This document shows, one piece after another, positions 25,365-35,905 of a stretch of 64,000 bases of DNA (its first letter is position 1; every line of letters begins with the position of its first letter). Both the position numbers and the translations under genes were made by a program. The stretch comes from Nitrospirota bacterium. GTDB taxonomy: Bacteria > Nitrospirota > 9FT-COMBO-42-15 > HDB-SIOI813. The DNA lies in the NCBI GenBank assembly GCA_020851375.1, contig JADZCV010000045.1, positions 254,046 to 318,045 on the forward strand, written 5' to 3'. Under the pieces are notes generated by a model. It was not told the DNA's origin, searched no databases, and saw nothing but the letters and a program-made list of their open reading frames with translations.

Positions 25365-27158
25365 ATGGAACAGCAGGATAATAACAGGGGTCTTCAGCAG
25401 CGCATAGGTTATCTAAGGGCCCTGTTTATTTTTCTTATTGCGGTCATCCTTTTCAAGGCATGGCATATGCAAATAATCAAGGGCAAATATTACAGGGCGC
25501 TTGCTGAAAATAACAGGGTCAGGAGTGTCATAATCTCACCGTTACGCGGAAACATCTACGACCGTAACGGAGAGGTTATGGCAAAGAATGTTGCATCTTT
25601 TAACCTTGGTCTTGTGCCTGCTGATATCAAAGACCTTGAACTGACACTGAAGAGAATTGCTCCAATAACAGGAATTTCCACAGATGACATGAAAGAATTT
25701 ATTGAAGAAAACAGAAACTCTGACCCGTTTTCTCCCTTAATTATAAAAGATGGCATATCCATGAAAGAGGTCGCACTTATCGAATCGTGGAGGTGGTTCC
25801 TGCCCGGGGTTCAGGTGGTAGTGGAAGGAAAGCGGGAATACCCAAACCAGAAGAGTGCAGCGCACCTGCTCGGTTATGTCGGTGAGATCAGCAAATCACA
25901 ATTGCAGGAACCTGAATACGCATCAGAACCGCCCGGCAGGATCATTGGACAGTATGGTATAGAAAAGGTTTACGATGAACTTTTGCGCGGCAGTGTTGGC
26001 AGGAAGAATGTTGAAGTAGATGCAACCGGAAGCGAGCGCAGGGTGCTCAGCACTCATGAACCGGTGTCCGGTGACAATATTATCTTATCTGTAGACATGA
26101 GACTGCAGAAAACGGCCGAATCCGCCCTCGGCGAAAAAAACGGGGCTGTCGTTGTAATGAAGACAGAGACAGGAGAAATACTGGCGCTTGCAAGCAACCC
26201 TGCATTTGATCCAAACCTCCTGTCAAGGAGGCTTTCACACAAGGTTTGGCAGGGAATTGTCAGTAACCCTGCACATCCGCTTAATAACAGGGCTACCCAG
26301 GGAACATATCCCCCAGGCTCTGTATTTAAGATTGTAATGTCTGCCGCAGGCCTGGAAGAGGGGTTTATTGACAGGCGGGACAGGATACAGTGCAGCGGCG
26401 GGATGCCCTTCGGCAACAGGGTCTTCAGGGACTGGAAGGCAGAGGGACACGGGTCTGTTGACCTTTATAAGGCCATTGTTGAGTCTTGTGACGTATACTA
26501 TTATCAACTCGGCAACCGCATGGGAGTTGACATGATACAAAAGTATTCCTCTATGTTCGGGCTTGGTACTCTTACAGGAATTGACCTCCCGTCAGAAAAA
26601 AAGGGGCTGGTTCCATCAACACAATGGAAGCTTGCAGCAAGAAAGGAACCGTGGTATCCGGGTGAAACTCTTTCTGTAGCCATAGGCCAGGGATACATGT
26701 CGGTTACACCTCTTCAGCAGGCCCTGATGGTAAATACTGTGGCTAATTCAGGCATATTGGTAAGACCAAGAATTCTCAAGGGGGTTATTTCCGAAATATA
26801 TAAACGCACCTATGAGTTCCCGCCTGTTGAAGTAAGAAGGACCGGCATTAACGCTGAGAGCCTGCGGCTGATTAAGGAAGCATTGCGTGGGGTTGTATAC
26901 AATCCTGGAGGAACCGGCGGTGCAGCACGGAGCAGTCTTACAGAGATCGCTGGCAAGACAGGCACTGCCCAGGTCGTAGGACGGAAATTACAGGGGGCCG
27001 GCAGGTTTAATGACCACGCGTGGTTTGCTGCATTCGCGCCTGTTGACAAACCTGAGATAACAGTAGCCGTACTGGTTGAGCATGGAGGTCATGGAGGGGC
27101 AGCAGCAGCCCCTGTGGCAAAACAGGTCATTGAGGAATATGTAAAAAATGCTAAATAA
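25365..27158 (+). CDS. mrdA: Penicillin-binding protein 2, peptidoglycan transpeptidase
   Basis: The 597-residue class B PBP has an N-terminal membrane anchor (LRALFIFLIAVILFKAWHM), the pedestal/dimerisation domain, and a transpeptidase domain with the SxxK serine in YPPGSVFKIV, the ESCD (SxN-like) motif and AGKTGTAQVVG. It crosslinks lateral wall peptidoglycan with RodA, whose start overlaps its stop by 11 bases. The dimerisation segment RGNIYDRNGEVMAKN is also present. Confidence 0.96.
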   Translation: MEQQDNNRGLQQRIGYLRALFIFLIAVILFKAWHMQIIKGKYYRALAENNRVRSVIISPLRGNIYDRNGEVMAKNVASFNLGLVPADIKDLELTLKRIAPITGISTDDMKEFIEENRNSDPFSPLIIKDGISMKEVALIESWRWFLPGVQVVVEGKREYPNQKSAAHLLGYVGEISKSQLQEPEYASEPPGRIIGQYGIEKVYDELLRGSVGRKNVEVDATGSERRVLSTHEPVSGDNIILSVDMRLQKTAESALGEKNGAVVVMKTETGEILALASNPAFDPNLLSRRLSHKVWQGIVSNPAHPLNNRATQGTYPPGSVFKIVMSAAGLEEGFIDRRDRIQCSGGMPFGNRVFRDWKAEGHGSVDLYKAIVESCDVYYYQLGNRMGVDMIQKYSSMFGLGTLTGIDLPSEKKGLVPSTQWKLAARKEPWYPGETLSVAIGQGYMSVTPLQQALMVNTVANSGILVRPRILKGVISEIYKRTYEFPPVEVRRTGINAESLRLIKEALRGVVYNPGGTGGAARSSLTEIAGKTGTAQVVGRKLQGAGRFNDHAWFAAFAPVDKPEITVAVLVEHGGHGGAAAAPVAKQVIEEYVKNAK

Positions 27159-28263
27159 AGGCACTATAGCACTGTTTGACTGGAAGGCATTCATATTAAT
27201 AGTATTAATAATGATACTTGGCCTCTCCACCATATTCAGTGCAACTTATACGAACACCCCTGTGAATGCGACCCCACTTTACATCAAACAGATAGGATGG
27301 ATTATCATCGGCATCTTCTTTCTGCTGACAGGGATGTCCATTGACTATCAGACCATTGCAAGATATGCCTATCATATTTATGCCTTTTCTTTCATTTTAT
27401 TGCTGGTTGTCCTGGTGGCAGGAAGAAGCGGCTTTGGTGCTCAGAGATGGATTGCTATAGGAGGTTTCTCATTCCAGCCGTCGGAACTTGCAAAAATTGC
27501 GACTGCCTTTGCAATAACAAGATATTTCTCGGATTACCCTGCACGCCATGGCTACAATGTCAGGGAATTAGTTATTCCGGGCATACTTATCGCAATACCC
27601 GTCGTCCTCGTCTTGAAACAACCTGATCTTGGAACCGGAATGGTTATAACATTTGTCTCTGTCGTTCTAATCTTCCTTGTTAGAATCCGCTCAAGGCTCC
27701 TTGGAATTTTAACCCTCCTGATATTAATGACATTCCCCTTCCTGTGGCATATATTCTGGGAAAACCTGAAACAATACCAGAAGACAAGGCTCCTGACATT
27801 TATAAATCCCTCAGCCGATCCCACAGGAACAGGGTATCACATTATCCAGTCAAAGATAGCCATAGGGTCAGGAGGTTTTTTTGGCAAAGGCATTTTACAG
27901 AGCACACAAAGTCAGTTAAACTTTCTCCCTGCCAGACATACTGACTTTATATTTTCCGTGTTTGCTGAAGAGTGGGGGTTTTTAGGCATTTTTGTATTGC
28001 TTATATTATACCTTCTTCTGATTACATGGGGACTGGACGTTGCAATCAAGGCAAAGGACCGCCTCGGTATGCTGATGGCATGCAGCATTATAAGTTATTT
28101 CACTTTCTACTGCGTAATTAATATTGGGATGACACTCGGGGTGTTTCCGGTGGTCGGCATCCCACTTCCCCTTATGAGCTACGGAGGCACATCCATGATT
28201 ACCACCTTGTTTTCTCTTGGTATATTGTTTAATATAAGGAAGAAACGGTTTTTGTTCTACTGA
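27148..28263 (+). CDS. rodA: SEDS peptidoglycan glycosyltransferase RodA
   Basis: The 371-residue protein has about ten membrane helices and SEDS motifs: GGFSFQPSELAKIA, KQPDLGTGMVITFV, LNFLPARHTDFIFSVFAEEW, and the C-terminal PLPLMSYGGTSMI. It polymerises lipid II together with PBP2. It completes the mre-mrd unit; the next gene starts 22 bases after its stop. Confidence 0.96.
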   Translation: MLNKGTIALFDWKAFILIVLIMILGLSTIFSATYTNTPVNATPLYIKQIGWIIIGIFFLLTGMSIDYQTIARYAYHIYAFSFILLLVVLVAGRSGFGAQRWIAIGGFSFQPSELAKIATAFAITRYFSDYPARHGYNVRELVIPGILIAIPVVLVLKQPDLGTGMVITFVSVVLIFLVRIRSRLLGILTLLILMTFPFLWHIFWENLKQYQKTRLLTFINPSADPTGTGYHIIQSKIAIGSGGFFGKGILQSTQSQLNFLPARHTDFIFSVFAEEWGFLGIFVLLILYLLLITWGLDVAIKAKDRLGMLMACSIISYFTFYCVINIGMTLGVFPVVGIPLPLMSYGGTSMITTLFSLGILFNIRKKRFLFY

Positions 28264-28285
28264 CCATTGAACCCTTTATTAAACT

Positions 28286-30934
28286 ATGTACAATGACATC
28301 CTGTTATCCGTCTCCAGGCCTTCCAGATACATTGGCCAGGAGATCAATTCTCTAAGGAAGGATCCTGCCCTTGTCCAAACGAAGGTGGCATTAATTTTTC
28401 CTGATACATACGAGGTAGGCATGTCCCACCTCGGACTCAAGATACTCTATCAGATACTGAACAATATGGATGGCGTCAGCGCAGAAAGGGCGTTTGTACC
28501 GTGGACAGACATGGAGGGAGCGCTGACATCAAAGGGACTGCCCCTGTTGTCTGCTGAATCATCAACACCACTCACCGGTTTTGACATACTTGGATTCACA
28601 CTCCCTTATGAACTTTGTTACACAAATATCCTTACCACTCTTTCGCTCTCAGGTATTCCCCTGTACGCATCGGAACGGGATGTTTCCTTCCCTCTCGTAA
28701 TAGGAGGCGGAAGCACTGCGTTTAACCCGGAGCCGGTGGCGGATTTCTTTGACATCTTTTTCCTTGGCGACGGAGAGGAAGGAGCAGTGGAAATAATCAA
28801 TGTCTTCATGAAATGGAAACAGGCCGGAGATTCAAAAAACTCCCTGCTGAAAGAGCTCGCTAAAATTGAAGGTGTATATGTCCCTTCCCTCTACTGCGTT
28901 GAATACAATAATGACGGCACTATCCGCTCCATTGTTCCACGTGACGGGGCCCCTTCCAAAGTCAGGCGGAGAATCCTCGTGGATCTTGAACATGCGCCGT
29001 TTCCAACATCCCCTGTCCTACCCTATATGCAGGCAGTGCACGACCGTCTTACTATGGAAATTGCCAGGGGGTGTACACACGGATGCAGATTCTGTCAGGC
29101 CGGCATAACCTACAGGCCGGTTCGTGAAAGAAGCCCTGAAAAGGTCCTGGAGCTCATTGACGAAACCCTCAGAAACACGGGTTATGAGGAGGTTTCATTA
29201 TCATCCCTCAGCACAGGCGACTATGCATGCCTGGACAGCACCCTTGCTTCTCTGGTCAACAATTACAGGGATAAAAGGGTCTCTTTCTCTCTACCTTCCC
29301 TTCGTATAGGGACCCTGACCCCTCCTGTAATTGAGCAGATAACAGAGACAAAAAATACAGGTTTTACCATCGCGCCTGAGGCAGGAACAGAACGTCTCCG
29401 CAGGGTCATTAACAAGGAAATGGATGAAGGCACCCTGGACGCAACTGTCAGAGATATCTTTAGCAGGGGGGTTAAATCACTAAAGTTGTATTTTATGGCC
29501 GGTCTGCCTACTGAAACTCATGAAGATCTTGATGGCATTATAACCCTTGCACAAAGGGTAAAAGATATAGGAAAACGCTATGGGAAAGGTGCAAAGGACA
29601 TAACTGTGAGCATATCCGCATTTGTCCCAAAGGCTCATACACCATTTCAGTGGTATGGACAGATACCTCCGGAGGAACTGGTGAGAAGGCTTAATTACCT
29701 TCGTGACGGTTTGAAGAAGGTCAGGATAAATTTCAAATGGCATAAGCCCCAGATGAGTTATCTTGAGTCAGTGTTTTCAAGGGGGGACAGAAGACTTGGG
29801 AGTGTCATAGAAAAGGCATGGAGGTCAGGCTGCCGGTTTGACAGCTGGACCGAAAAACTCGACTTTGACAAATGGAAGGATGCCTTTGAGGCATGCGGAA
29901 TTGATTCTGCATGGTATGCCTCGAGAATGATGTCCGTTAATGATATCCTGCCATGGGAACATCTTCATACAGGAATTGATAAAGACTTCCTTATCAAAGA
30001 ATACCAGCGTTCAGAATCAGGCCGCACCATTCCTGACTGCAGGTACGGCCTTTGTCCAAACTGCGGAGTATGTGATATGGATGCTGTCAGAGGTAAAAAG
30101 GATTCGGGGATAAGACCGGTAGCGCACAGGCATGAAGGTGATGACGTACTTTATGACCGGCCATACAAGCCCGATGTCAGAAATAAACTTCCGGATGTCA
30201 GGATAAAGATGCGAATCAGATATAACAAGACCGGCGGCCTCAGGATGCTCTCTCAGCTCGAGATTATAACCACATTTGAAAGGGCATTCAGAAGGGCATG
30301 TATCCCTGTTCTGTTTTCAGAAGGATTTCACCCTCACCCTAAAATGTCATTCGGGCCTGCCCTGCCAGTCGGTGTTGAAAGTATCTGCGAATATATGGAT
30401 GTTGAATTGCAGTTGCCTGTTGCACCGGCTGAGATCAGAGAACGGACCAATGAGCGCCTGCCTGACGGTCTGAAGATTATCAGCGTAAAGGAGATTCCGG
30501 TCAATTCGCAGTCACTTAATTCTTTTATTACGCATTTTGCGTACGAAATCATGTTCAATGCAGGGACGGCCTTCATGGCTGGCTCAGATTGTAACGGACT
30601 CTGGCAAAGCAAAATAAGCCTGACTGATATAACAGAGCTTCCAGTAGAAAGAGTCACGGAAAAGGATGGGAAAAAGACAACAAAGATAATAAACACAAGA
30701 CGATTTATAGATGAAATTCGCTGGTTGACTGATAACACACTGTTCATGATGCTCAAATCAGTTGACAGGGAATGCTGCCGTCCGTCTGATGTAATAAAGG
30801 CATTATTCAACATCTCCCATCTGCAGCCCGACATCAGGATAATGCGCGTCGGCCTTTATAACAGGACATGCGGTATAACTGTATCACCGGACGGACTTTC
30901 ATATGAAACGGAGAATCTATGCCTACAGAAATAA
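28286..30934 (+). CDS. B12-binding radical SAM protein (TIGR03960-type) with fused DUF2344 domain
   Basis: The 882-residue protein has an N-terminal B12-binding-like part (FPDTYEVGMSHLGLKILYQI), a radical SAM domain with RGCTHGCRFCQAG (cysteines near 262, 266, 269) and a C-terminal ~230-residue TIGR03936/DUF2344 domain (KMRIRYNKTGGLRMLSQLEI then HPHPKMSFGPALPVG). In many bacteria the two parts are separate genes; here they are fused. It precedes an RNase E/G gene, the usual partner, and overlaps it by 16 bases, suggesting a link to RNA. The reaction is not established. Confidence 0.9.
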   Translation: MYNDILLSVSRPSRYIGQEINSLRKDPALVQTKVALIFPDTYEVGMSHLGLKILYQILNNMDGVSAERAFVPWTDMEGALTSKGLPLLSAESSTPLTGFDILGFTLPYELCYTNILTTLSLSGIPLYASERDVSFPLVIGGGSTAFNPEPVADFFDIFFLGDGEEGAVEIINVFMKWKQAGDSKNSLLKELAKIEGVYVPSLYCVEYNNDGTIRSIVPRDGAPSKVRRRILVDLEHAPFPTSPVLPYMQAVHDRLTMEIARGCTHGCRFCQAGITYRPVRERSPEKVLELIDETLRNTGYEEVSLSSLSTGDYACLDSTLASLVNNYRDKRVSFSLPSLRIGTLTPPVIEQITETKNTGFTIAPEAGTERLRRVINKEMDEGTLDATVRDIFSRGVKSLKLYFMAGLPTETHEDLDGIITLAQRVKDIGKRYGKGAKDITVSISAFVPKAHTPFQWYGQIPPEELVRRLNYLRDGLKKVRINFKWHKPQMSYLESVFSRGDRRLGSVIEKAWRSGCRFDSWTEKLDFDKWKDAFEACGIDSAWYASRMMSVNDILPWEHLHTGIDKDFLIKEYQRSESGRTIPDCRYGLCPNCGVCDMDAVRGKKDSGIRPVAHRHEGDDVLYDRPYKPDVRNKLPDVRIKMRIRYNKTGGLRMLSQLEIITTFERAFRRACIPVLFSEGFHPHPKMSFGPALPVGVESICEYMDVELQLPVAPAEIRERTNERLPDGLKIISVKEIPVNSQSLNSFITHFAYEIMFNAGTAFMAGSDCNGLWQSKISLTDITELPVERVTEKDGKKTTKIINTRRFIDEIRWLTDNTLFMMLKSVDRECCRPSDVIKALFNISHLQPDIRIMRVGLYNRTCGITVSPDGLSYETENLCLQK

Positions 30935-32415
30935 TAATAAATGCACTTCCGGAAGAGGTGCGGGTTGCCCTGCTTGAGAACAAAGAAGTAGTGGAATTAT
31001 ACATAGACAGGCGGAACGAGGGAAGTATCGTAGGCAATGTCTATAAAGGACGGGTAATAAAGATTCTGCCGGGGATGCAGGCGGCATTCGTTGATATAGG
31101 ACTTGATCGTGCGGCATTTCTCTATGTGAGCGATGCAGGCGCTGATGCTGAAGAGTATGCAAGGATGATCGAAGAGGAAGGGGTGGAGGGAAAACTCGAG
31201 TTCAAGTCAACACATTACAGCATAGAGGACATACTGCAGGAAGGTCAGGAAATAATGGTTCAGGTATCAAAGGAACCACTCGGCACAAAGGGCGCCCGCA
31301 TTACCTCATACATCTCACTCCCCGGACGGTGCCTTGTGCTTATGCCCACAGTTGAACATATAGGCATATCAAGGCGCATCAAAGAGGGACGGGAGCGTAC
31401 AAGGCTCAGAGAGCTTGTGCAGTCCATCAGAAAGCCGGGCATGGGTTACATTATAAGGACTGCAAGCGAGGATGTTGATATTGAATCTCTTAAGGCAGAT
31501 GCCGAATTCCTGGAGCTTCTATGGCAGAACATACAGCAGAAAAGGGAAACGGTTACTGCCCCTGCACTGCTCTATTCCGAGCTCGACCTTATCTTTCGTA
31601 CAATCCGGGACATCTTCACCATGAAGGTGGACAAGCTGGTTATTGATTCAAAAACCGAATATGAAAGGATAAAGGAGTTTATAAGACTTTATCTGTCTGA
31701 CATGCTGCCGCGCATTGAGCTCTACGAGCGTGAGGAGCCTGTATTTGAGACATATGGGATCGAGGTTGAGATAAACAGGGCGCTGAACAAGAAGGTCTGG
31801 CTTAAGTCAGGCGGATATATAGTCATTGACCATGCAGAGGCGCTTACTGTAATTGACGTTAATACAGGCAAATATGTAGGCAAGAGGGACCCTGAAGAGA
31901 CAATTACCCAGACAAACATGGAAGCTGTAAAAGAAGCAGCATACCAGCTAAGGCTTCGAAACATTGGCGGCATTATCATCATAGACTTCATTGACATGGA
32001 AAAAGAGAAAAACAGGGAACGTGTCTTCAACGCCATGGTAGAGGCATTTTCAGAGGACCGGGCGAGAACGAATATCATAAGGATGTCTGAACTTGGCCTT
32101 ATTGAAATGTCGAGGAAACGTACAAGGGAAAATCTCATGAGGACGCTGTGCGAGCCGTGCAGTTACTGCAGCGGACGGGGTTACACAAAATCTGCAACCT
32201 CGATATGCCATGAGCTTTTCAGGGATATAAGAAAGACGGCGCGGTCTACAAAAGACAAGAAGATTATAGTTACTGCAAGCCAGAGTGTTGCAACCCACAT
32301 ATTTGATGAAGAAAGGCAGATAGTCGAGGAACTTGAAAAAGAGTATCAGAAAAGGATAGTAATAAAGGGAGACAAGGGCCTGCACATCGAAGAATATGAT
32401 ATAGTGACCTTATAA
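30919..32415 (+). CDS. rng: Ribonuclease E/G family endoribonuclease
   Basis: The 498-residue protein has an S1 domain with GSIVGNVYKGRVIKILPGMQ, an RNase H-like/5'-sensor region, catalytic aspartates in VIDVNTGKYVG and IIIDFIDM, and a zinc-link CEPCSYCSGRG. There is no long C-terminal scaffold, so it is RNase G-sized. It processes rRNA and turns over mRNA. It converges with the HD-GYP gene; their 3' ends overlap by six bases. Confidence 0.94.
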   Translation: MPTEIIINALPEEVRVALLENKEVVELYIDRRNEGSIVGNVYKGRVIKILPGMQAAFVDIGLDRAAFLYVSDAGADAEEYARMIEEEGVEGKLEFKSTHYSIEDILQEGQEIMVQVSKEPLGTKGARITSYISLPGRCLVLMPTVEHIGISRRIKEGRERTRLRELVQSIRKPGMGYIIRTASEDVDIESLKADAEFLELLWQNIQQKRETVTAPALLYSELDLIFRTIRDIFTMKVDKLVIDSKTEYERIKEFIRLYLSDMLPRIELYEREEPVFETYGIEVEINRALNKKVWLKSGGYIVIDHAEALTVIDVNTGKYVGKRDPEETITQTNMEAVKEAAYQLRLRNIGGIIIIDFIDMEKEKNRERVFNAMVEAFSEDRARTNIIRMSELGLIEMSRKRTRENLMRTLCEPCSYCSGRGYTKSATSICHELFRDIRKTARSTKDKKIIVTASQSVATHIFDEERQIVEELEKEYQKRIVIKGDKGLHIEEYDIVTL

Positions 32416-33591
32416 AAGCATCAGGGGTATCGGGTCTTTTTCGCTTGCGGCAGGCTTGTCAAAGTGCCGGTAAATTGAATTATCAACTTTCGCGCCGGCC
32501 ACATCTTCCTTAATCATGGACCACCTGACTTCAGGGATATTAAAGAAAGTATCCACGACAACAGGGTCAAACTGACTGCTCCGGCAACGCAATATTTCCT
32601 CTCTCGCTGCTCCATCCGGCAGCGCCCTTCTGTAAGGCCTGTCTGTAGTCATGGAATCATAGGTATCAGCAAGGGCAAATATCCTTGCATTCATTACTAT
32701 CTGCTCCCTTTTCAGACCCTGAGGGTATCCTGTACCGTCATACTTCTCCTGGTGATGCAGTACAAGAAAAGATGCATCCCTGAGGAAGGGGATGTCCTTT
32801 AACATACTGTAACCATATTCGACATGCCTCCTCATCTCCACCCACTCTTCCATTGTAAGGCCGGAAGGCTTTCTCAGGATGGAGTCCGGCACTCCAATCT
32901 TGCCAATGTCATGCAGAAGAGTTCCGCATGCAAGGTTTTTGAGCTCATCATTACTGAGTCCCAATGCCCTGCCAATCTCAAGACTGTACTGAACCACCCG
33001 CTGTGAATGCCCTTCAGTAGCATTATCCCGGTAATCAAGGGCTGTTGAAAGGGCCTCCAGAGTAGTGTTATATGTAACCTGAATCTCAGCCAGTGCCTTG
33101 TTAAGCTGTGCTGTTTTCTGCTGTTCAACATAAAGAAGTCCCCTTATCTCTGCGGTCTGAACCTTTACTATCTCTTCAAGGTGTTCCTGATATCCCCTGT
33201 TCTCAAGTATAAGCCTCCTTTTCTCAAGGGCATTCTGTATGCTTATGACAATCTCTTCAAGATTAAACGGTTTGATCAGATAATCTGATGCCCCATGTTT
33301 GAGTGCTTCAATAGCTGCATTGGCATTTGATACTGCAGTTATCATAACAACAACGGTATCAGGATAAAGGACCCTTACTTTTTTAATAAGCTCAATCCCG
33401 TCAATTCCGGGCATCATTATGTCGCTGAGGATTACAGGAAACGGCCTGTCACGCATCCTGTCCAGGGCCTCAAAGGCATTTTCTACAGCCACTGGTTTGT
33501 ATCCGGAGCTCGTAAGTTTCCGGATAAGGATGTCCCTTATAATCGGTTCATCGTCCACAACAAGTATGTCTTTTTCTTCAGGCATTTTCAT
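32410..33591 (-). CDS. Response regulator with HD-GYP domain (c-di-GMP phosphodiesterase)
   Basis: The 393-residue protein has a receiver domain (acceptor D57 in VILSDIMMPG, with K in YLIKPF), a coiled linker (~125-175) and an HD-GYP domain with EGHSQRVV, LLHDIGKIG, HHQEKYDGTGYPQG. HD-GYP enzymes hydrolyse c-di-GMP. The cognate kinase is not adjacent; the orphan hybrid kinase at 7247 is one candidate only by inference. Confidence 0.94.
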   Translation of the reverse strand: MKMPEEKDILVVDDEPIIRDILIRKLTSSGYKPVAVENAFEALDRMRDRPFPVILSDIMMPGIDGIELIKKVRVLYPDTVVVMITAVSNANAAIEALKHGASDYLIKPFNLEEIVISIQNALEKRRLILENRGYQEHLEEIVKVQTAEIRGLLYVEQQKTAQLNKALAEIQVTYNTTLEALSTALDYRDNATEGHSQRVVQYSLEIGRALGLSNDELKNLACGTLLHDIGKIGVPDSILRKPSGLTMEEWVEMRRHVEYGYSMLKDIPFLRDASFLVLHHQEKYDGTGYPQGLKREQIVMNARIFALADTYDSMTTDRPYRRALPDGAAREEILRCRSSQFDPVVVDTFFNIPEVRWSMIKEDVAGAKVDNSIYRHFDKPAASEKDPIPLMLL

Positions 33592-33599
33592 ACATAATA

Positions 33600-33628
33600 G
33601 CTATATTATAATCATCATTTTATGTCAA
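33600..33628 (-). promoter_or_regulatory. Promoter of the HD-GYP gene
   Basis: On the minus strand TTGACA (33628-33623), 17 bases, TATAGC (33605-33600). The ATG at 33591 is 9 bases beyond the -10, so the transcript may be leaderless. Confidence 0.5.
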
Positions 33629-33656
33629 TATATTCTGATGAATGTTATCTTTTCCA

Positions 33657-33685
33657 TTGATTTTTTAGGACATTTGTGTTATGAA
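33657..33685 (+). promoter_or_regulatory. Promoter of the arginine operon
   Basis: TTGATT (33657-33662), 17 bases, TATGAA (33680-33685). The -10 overlaps TATGAATAAT, which resembles half of an ARG box, so ArgR control is possible. Confidence 0.45.
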
Positions 33686-33727
33686 TAATGGTCTAATTTG
33701 GGGTATTTATCCCGGGGATCCATAACA

Positions 33728-34927
33728 ATGACAAGTAATGAAATTTTTGATGACGCCGGCAAATACATAATGAACACATATAAGCGGCTTCCCCTTTTTA
33801 TAATGAAAGGGCGGGGAAACCGTGTATATGATGCTGAGGGCAGGGAATATCTCGACTTCGTCAGTGGTCTTGCAGTCAATAACCTTGGGCATTGCAACCC
33901 CCGTGTAACTGTAGCCTTTCAGAAACAGGCGCAGCGGCTTGTTCATACGTCAAATATTTTCTATACAGAGCCGCAGGTAAAACTGGCTAAATTGCTTGTG
34001 GAAAACTCCTTTGCGGACAAAGTCTTCTTCTGCAACAGCGGCGCAGAGGCAAATGAAGCTGCCATAAAATTAGTCAGGAAATTCTCGAGTGTAAAGGGAA
34101 CAGGACGATTTGAAATAATTACAACCTTTAACTCGTTCCATGGCAGGACAATGGCAACCCTTACGGCAACAGGACAGGATAAATTTCACAAGGGCTTTGA
34201 CCCTCTCGTGCCTGGATTCTCATATGTTCCCTTCAATGATATAGCTTCAATGGAAATGGCAATATCTGACAGGACAGCTGCTGTAATGATCGAACCGATA
34301 CAGGGCGAAGGCGGGGTTAATGTGCCTGACCGGGACTACCTGAAACGGCTAAGGGAAATATGTGACTCAAACGGCATCCTGCTCGTCCTTGATGAGGTTC
34401 AGACAGGCATAGGGAGAACAGGAAAACTATTCGCATACCAGCACTACGGGATTGAACCGGACATCATTACCCTCGCCAAGGCACTGGGGGGCGGGCTCCC
34501 TATAGGAGCTATGCTTGCCAAAGACCATGTAGCTTCCGCCTTTACACCCGGAACCCATGCATCCACCTTCGGCGGCACACCACTCGTATGTTCTGCAGCT
34601 TTAGAGGTTTTAAGGATACTTACTGAAGACGAGTTTATACTCGACAACTGCAGGAGGATGGGGAGTTACATGATCGCAGCGCTCAATGAACTCAGGTTGA
34701 AATATCCTCATCTGATTAAGGATGTCCGGGGCAAGGGGCTTCTAACCGGCATGGAGTTAAATATGAGCGGCGACACCGTTGTCACAGAATGCATTAAAAA
34801 GGGAGTTATTATAAACTGCACCATGGAAAAGGTTCTCAGGTTTTTACCCCCGCTGGATGTAAGTCAGGCAGATATTGACAAGCTCGCTGATACACTGGCA
34901 GAAGTCTTTAACAGCATCAGGATATGA
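33728..34927 (+). CDS. argD: Acetylornithine aminotransferase
   Basis: The 399-residue class III aminotransferase has FCNSGAEANEAAIKLVRKF, SFHGRTMATLTATGQ, EPIQGEGGV, LDEVQTGIGRTG and the PLP-lysine motif TLAKALGGGLPIG. It converts N-acetylglutamate semialdehyde to N-acetylornithine and may also serve in DAP synthesis. I use ATG 33728; the frame is open from TTG 33698 but that lies too near the promoter. It overlaps argF by four bases. Confidence 0.93.
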   Translation: MTSNEIFDDAGKYIMNTYKRLPLFIMKGRGNRVYDAEGREYLDFVSGLAVNNLGHCNPRVTVAFQKQAQRLVHTSNIFYTEPQVKLAKLLVENSFADKVFFCNSGAEANEAAIKLVRKFSSVKGTGRFEIITTFNSFHGRTMATLTATGQDKFHKGFDPLVPGFSYVPFNDIASMEMAISDRTAAVMIEPIQGEGGVNVPDRDYLKRLREICDSNGILLVLDEVQTGIGRTGKLFAYQHYGIEPDIITLAKALGGGLPIGAMLAKDHVASAFTPGTHASTFGGTPLVCSAALEVLRILTEDEFILDNCRRMGSYMIAALNELRLKYPHLIKDVRGKGLLTGMELNMSGDTVVTECIKKGVIINCTMEKVLRFLPPLDVSQADIDKLADTLAEVFNSIRI

Positions 34928-35856
34928 CCCGACACTTATTGACCATATTTGACCTTTCTCAAAAGGATATTGAATCCCTCCTCATCAGGGCAGGAGAACT
35001 CAAGGCCATGCAAAAGGAGGGAATTGAATTCCTCCCGCTTAGAGGCAAGACACTGGGTCTTCTGTTTGAGAAACAGTCAACAAGGACAAGGCTCTCTTTT
35101 GAAGTGGCCGCTTTACAATCAGGCGCTCACTCCATATATCTCTCACCGCATCAGATCCAGATGGGGCGCGGAGAGGAACTTCGGGATACGGCAAGGATTT
35201 TTTCAAGGTATCTCGATGGAGTCGTAATCAGGACATACGAGCACACTATGATTGAGGAGTTTTCCAGAAATTCTGCCATACCTGTAATAAACGGCCTTAC
35301 AGATCTCCATCATCCCTGTCAGATTTTATCCGACATGCTTACTATACTGGAGAAAAAAGGATGCCTGACCGGAATCAGGCTTGCCTACATAGGTGATGGC
35401 AATAATGTTGCCAACTCTTTAATTGAATGCGCCTCATTCATGGGGATACATGTAAGGATTGCCACTCCAGAGGGTTATGAACCTGATAAGATGATTATCG
35501 GGGCTGCCGTTCAGAAGGCAAAAGAAACAGGTGCAAGCATAGAAATCCTCAGAGATCCCTTTGAAGCTGCTGCAGGCGCTGATGTCGTTTATACTGACGT
35601 CTGGACAAGTATGGGACAGGAAGAAGAAGAGGAGAAACGCAGGAATATTTTTAAGAACTATCAGATTAACAGGGAGCTGATGAAGATGGCCGGGACCGAT
35701 GCGATAATATTGCACTGTCTGCCTGCGCACAGAGGCGAAGAGATTACGGATGACATGATGGAATCACCTCAGTCCGTGGTATTTGACCAGGCGGAAAACC
35801 GGCTTCATATGCAAAAGGCCCTGCTCGAAATGCTGATGGGAAACCGGAAGCAATAG
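34924..35856 (+). CDS. argF: Ornithine carbamoyltransferase
   Basis: The 310-residue protein has the carbamoyl-phosphate motif [13 protein letters not shown], the [12 protein letters not shown] segment, and the ornithine motif [12 protein letters not shown]. It makes citrulline from ornithine. It lies second in the operon; its start overlaps argD (ATGA). Confidence 0.96.
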   Translation: MTRHLLTIFDLSQKDIESLLIRAGELKAMQKEGIEFLPLRGKTLGLLFEKQSTRTRLSFEVAALQSGAHSIYLSPHQIQMGRGEELRDTARIFSRYLDGVVIRTYEHTMIEEFSRNSAIPVINGLTDLHHPCQILSDMLTILEKKGCLTGIRLAYIGDGNNVANSLIECASFMGIHVRIATPEGYEPDKMIIGAAVQKAKETGASIEILRDPFEAAAGADVVYTDVWTSMGQEEEEEKRRNIFKNYQINRELMKMAGTDAIILHCLPAHRGEEITDDMMESPQSVVFDQAENRLHMQKALLEMLMGNRKQ

Positions 35857-35905
35857 CAATGAGTGCTCAGCAATGAGCAATGAGAGAAAGAAGGAGAATT
35901 TTCAA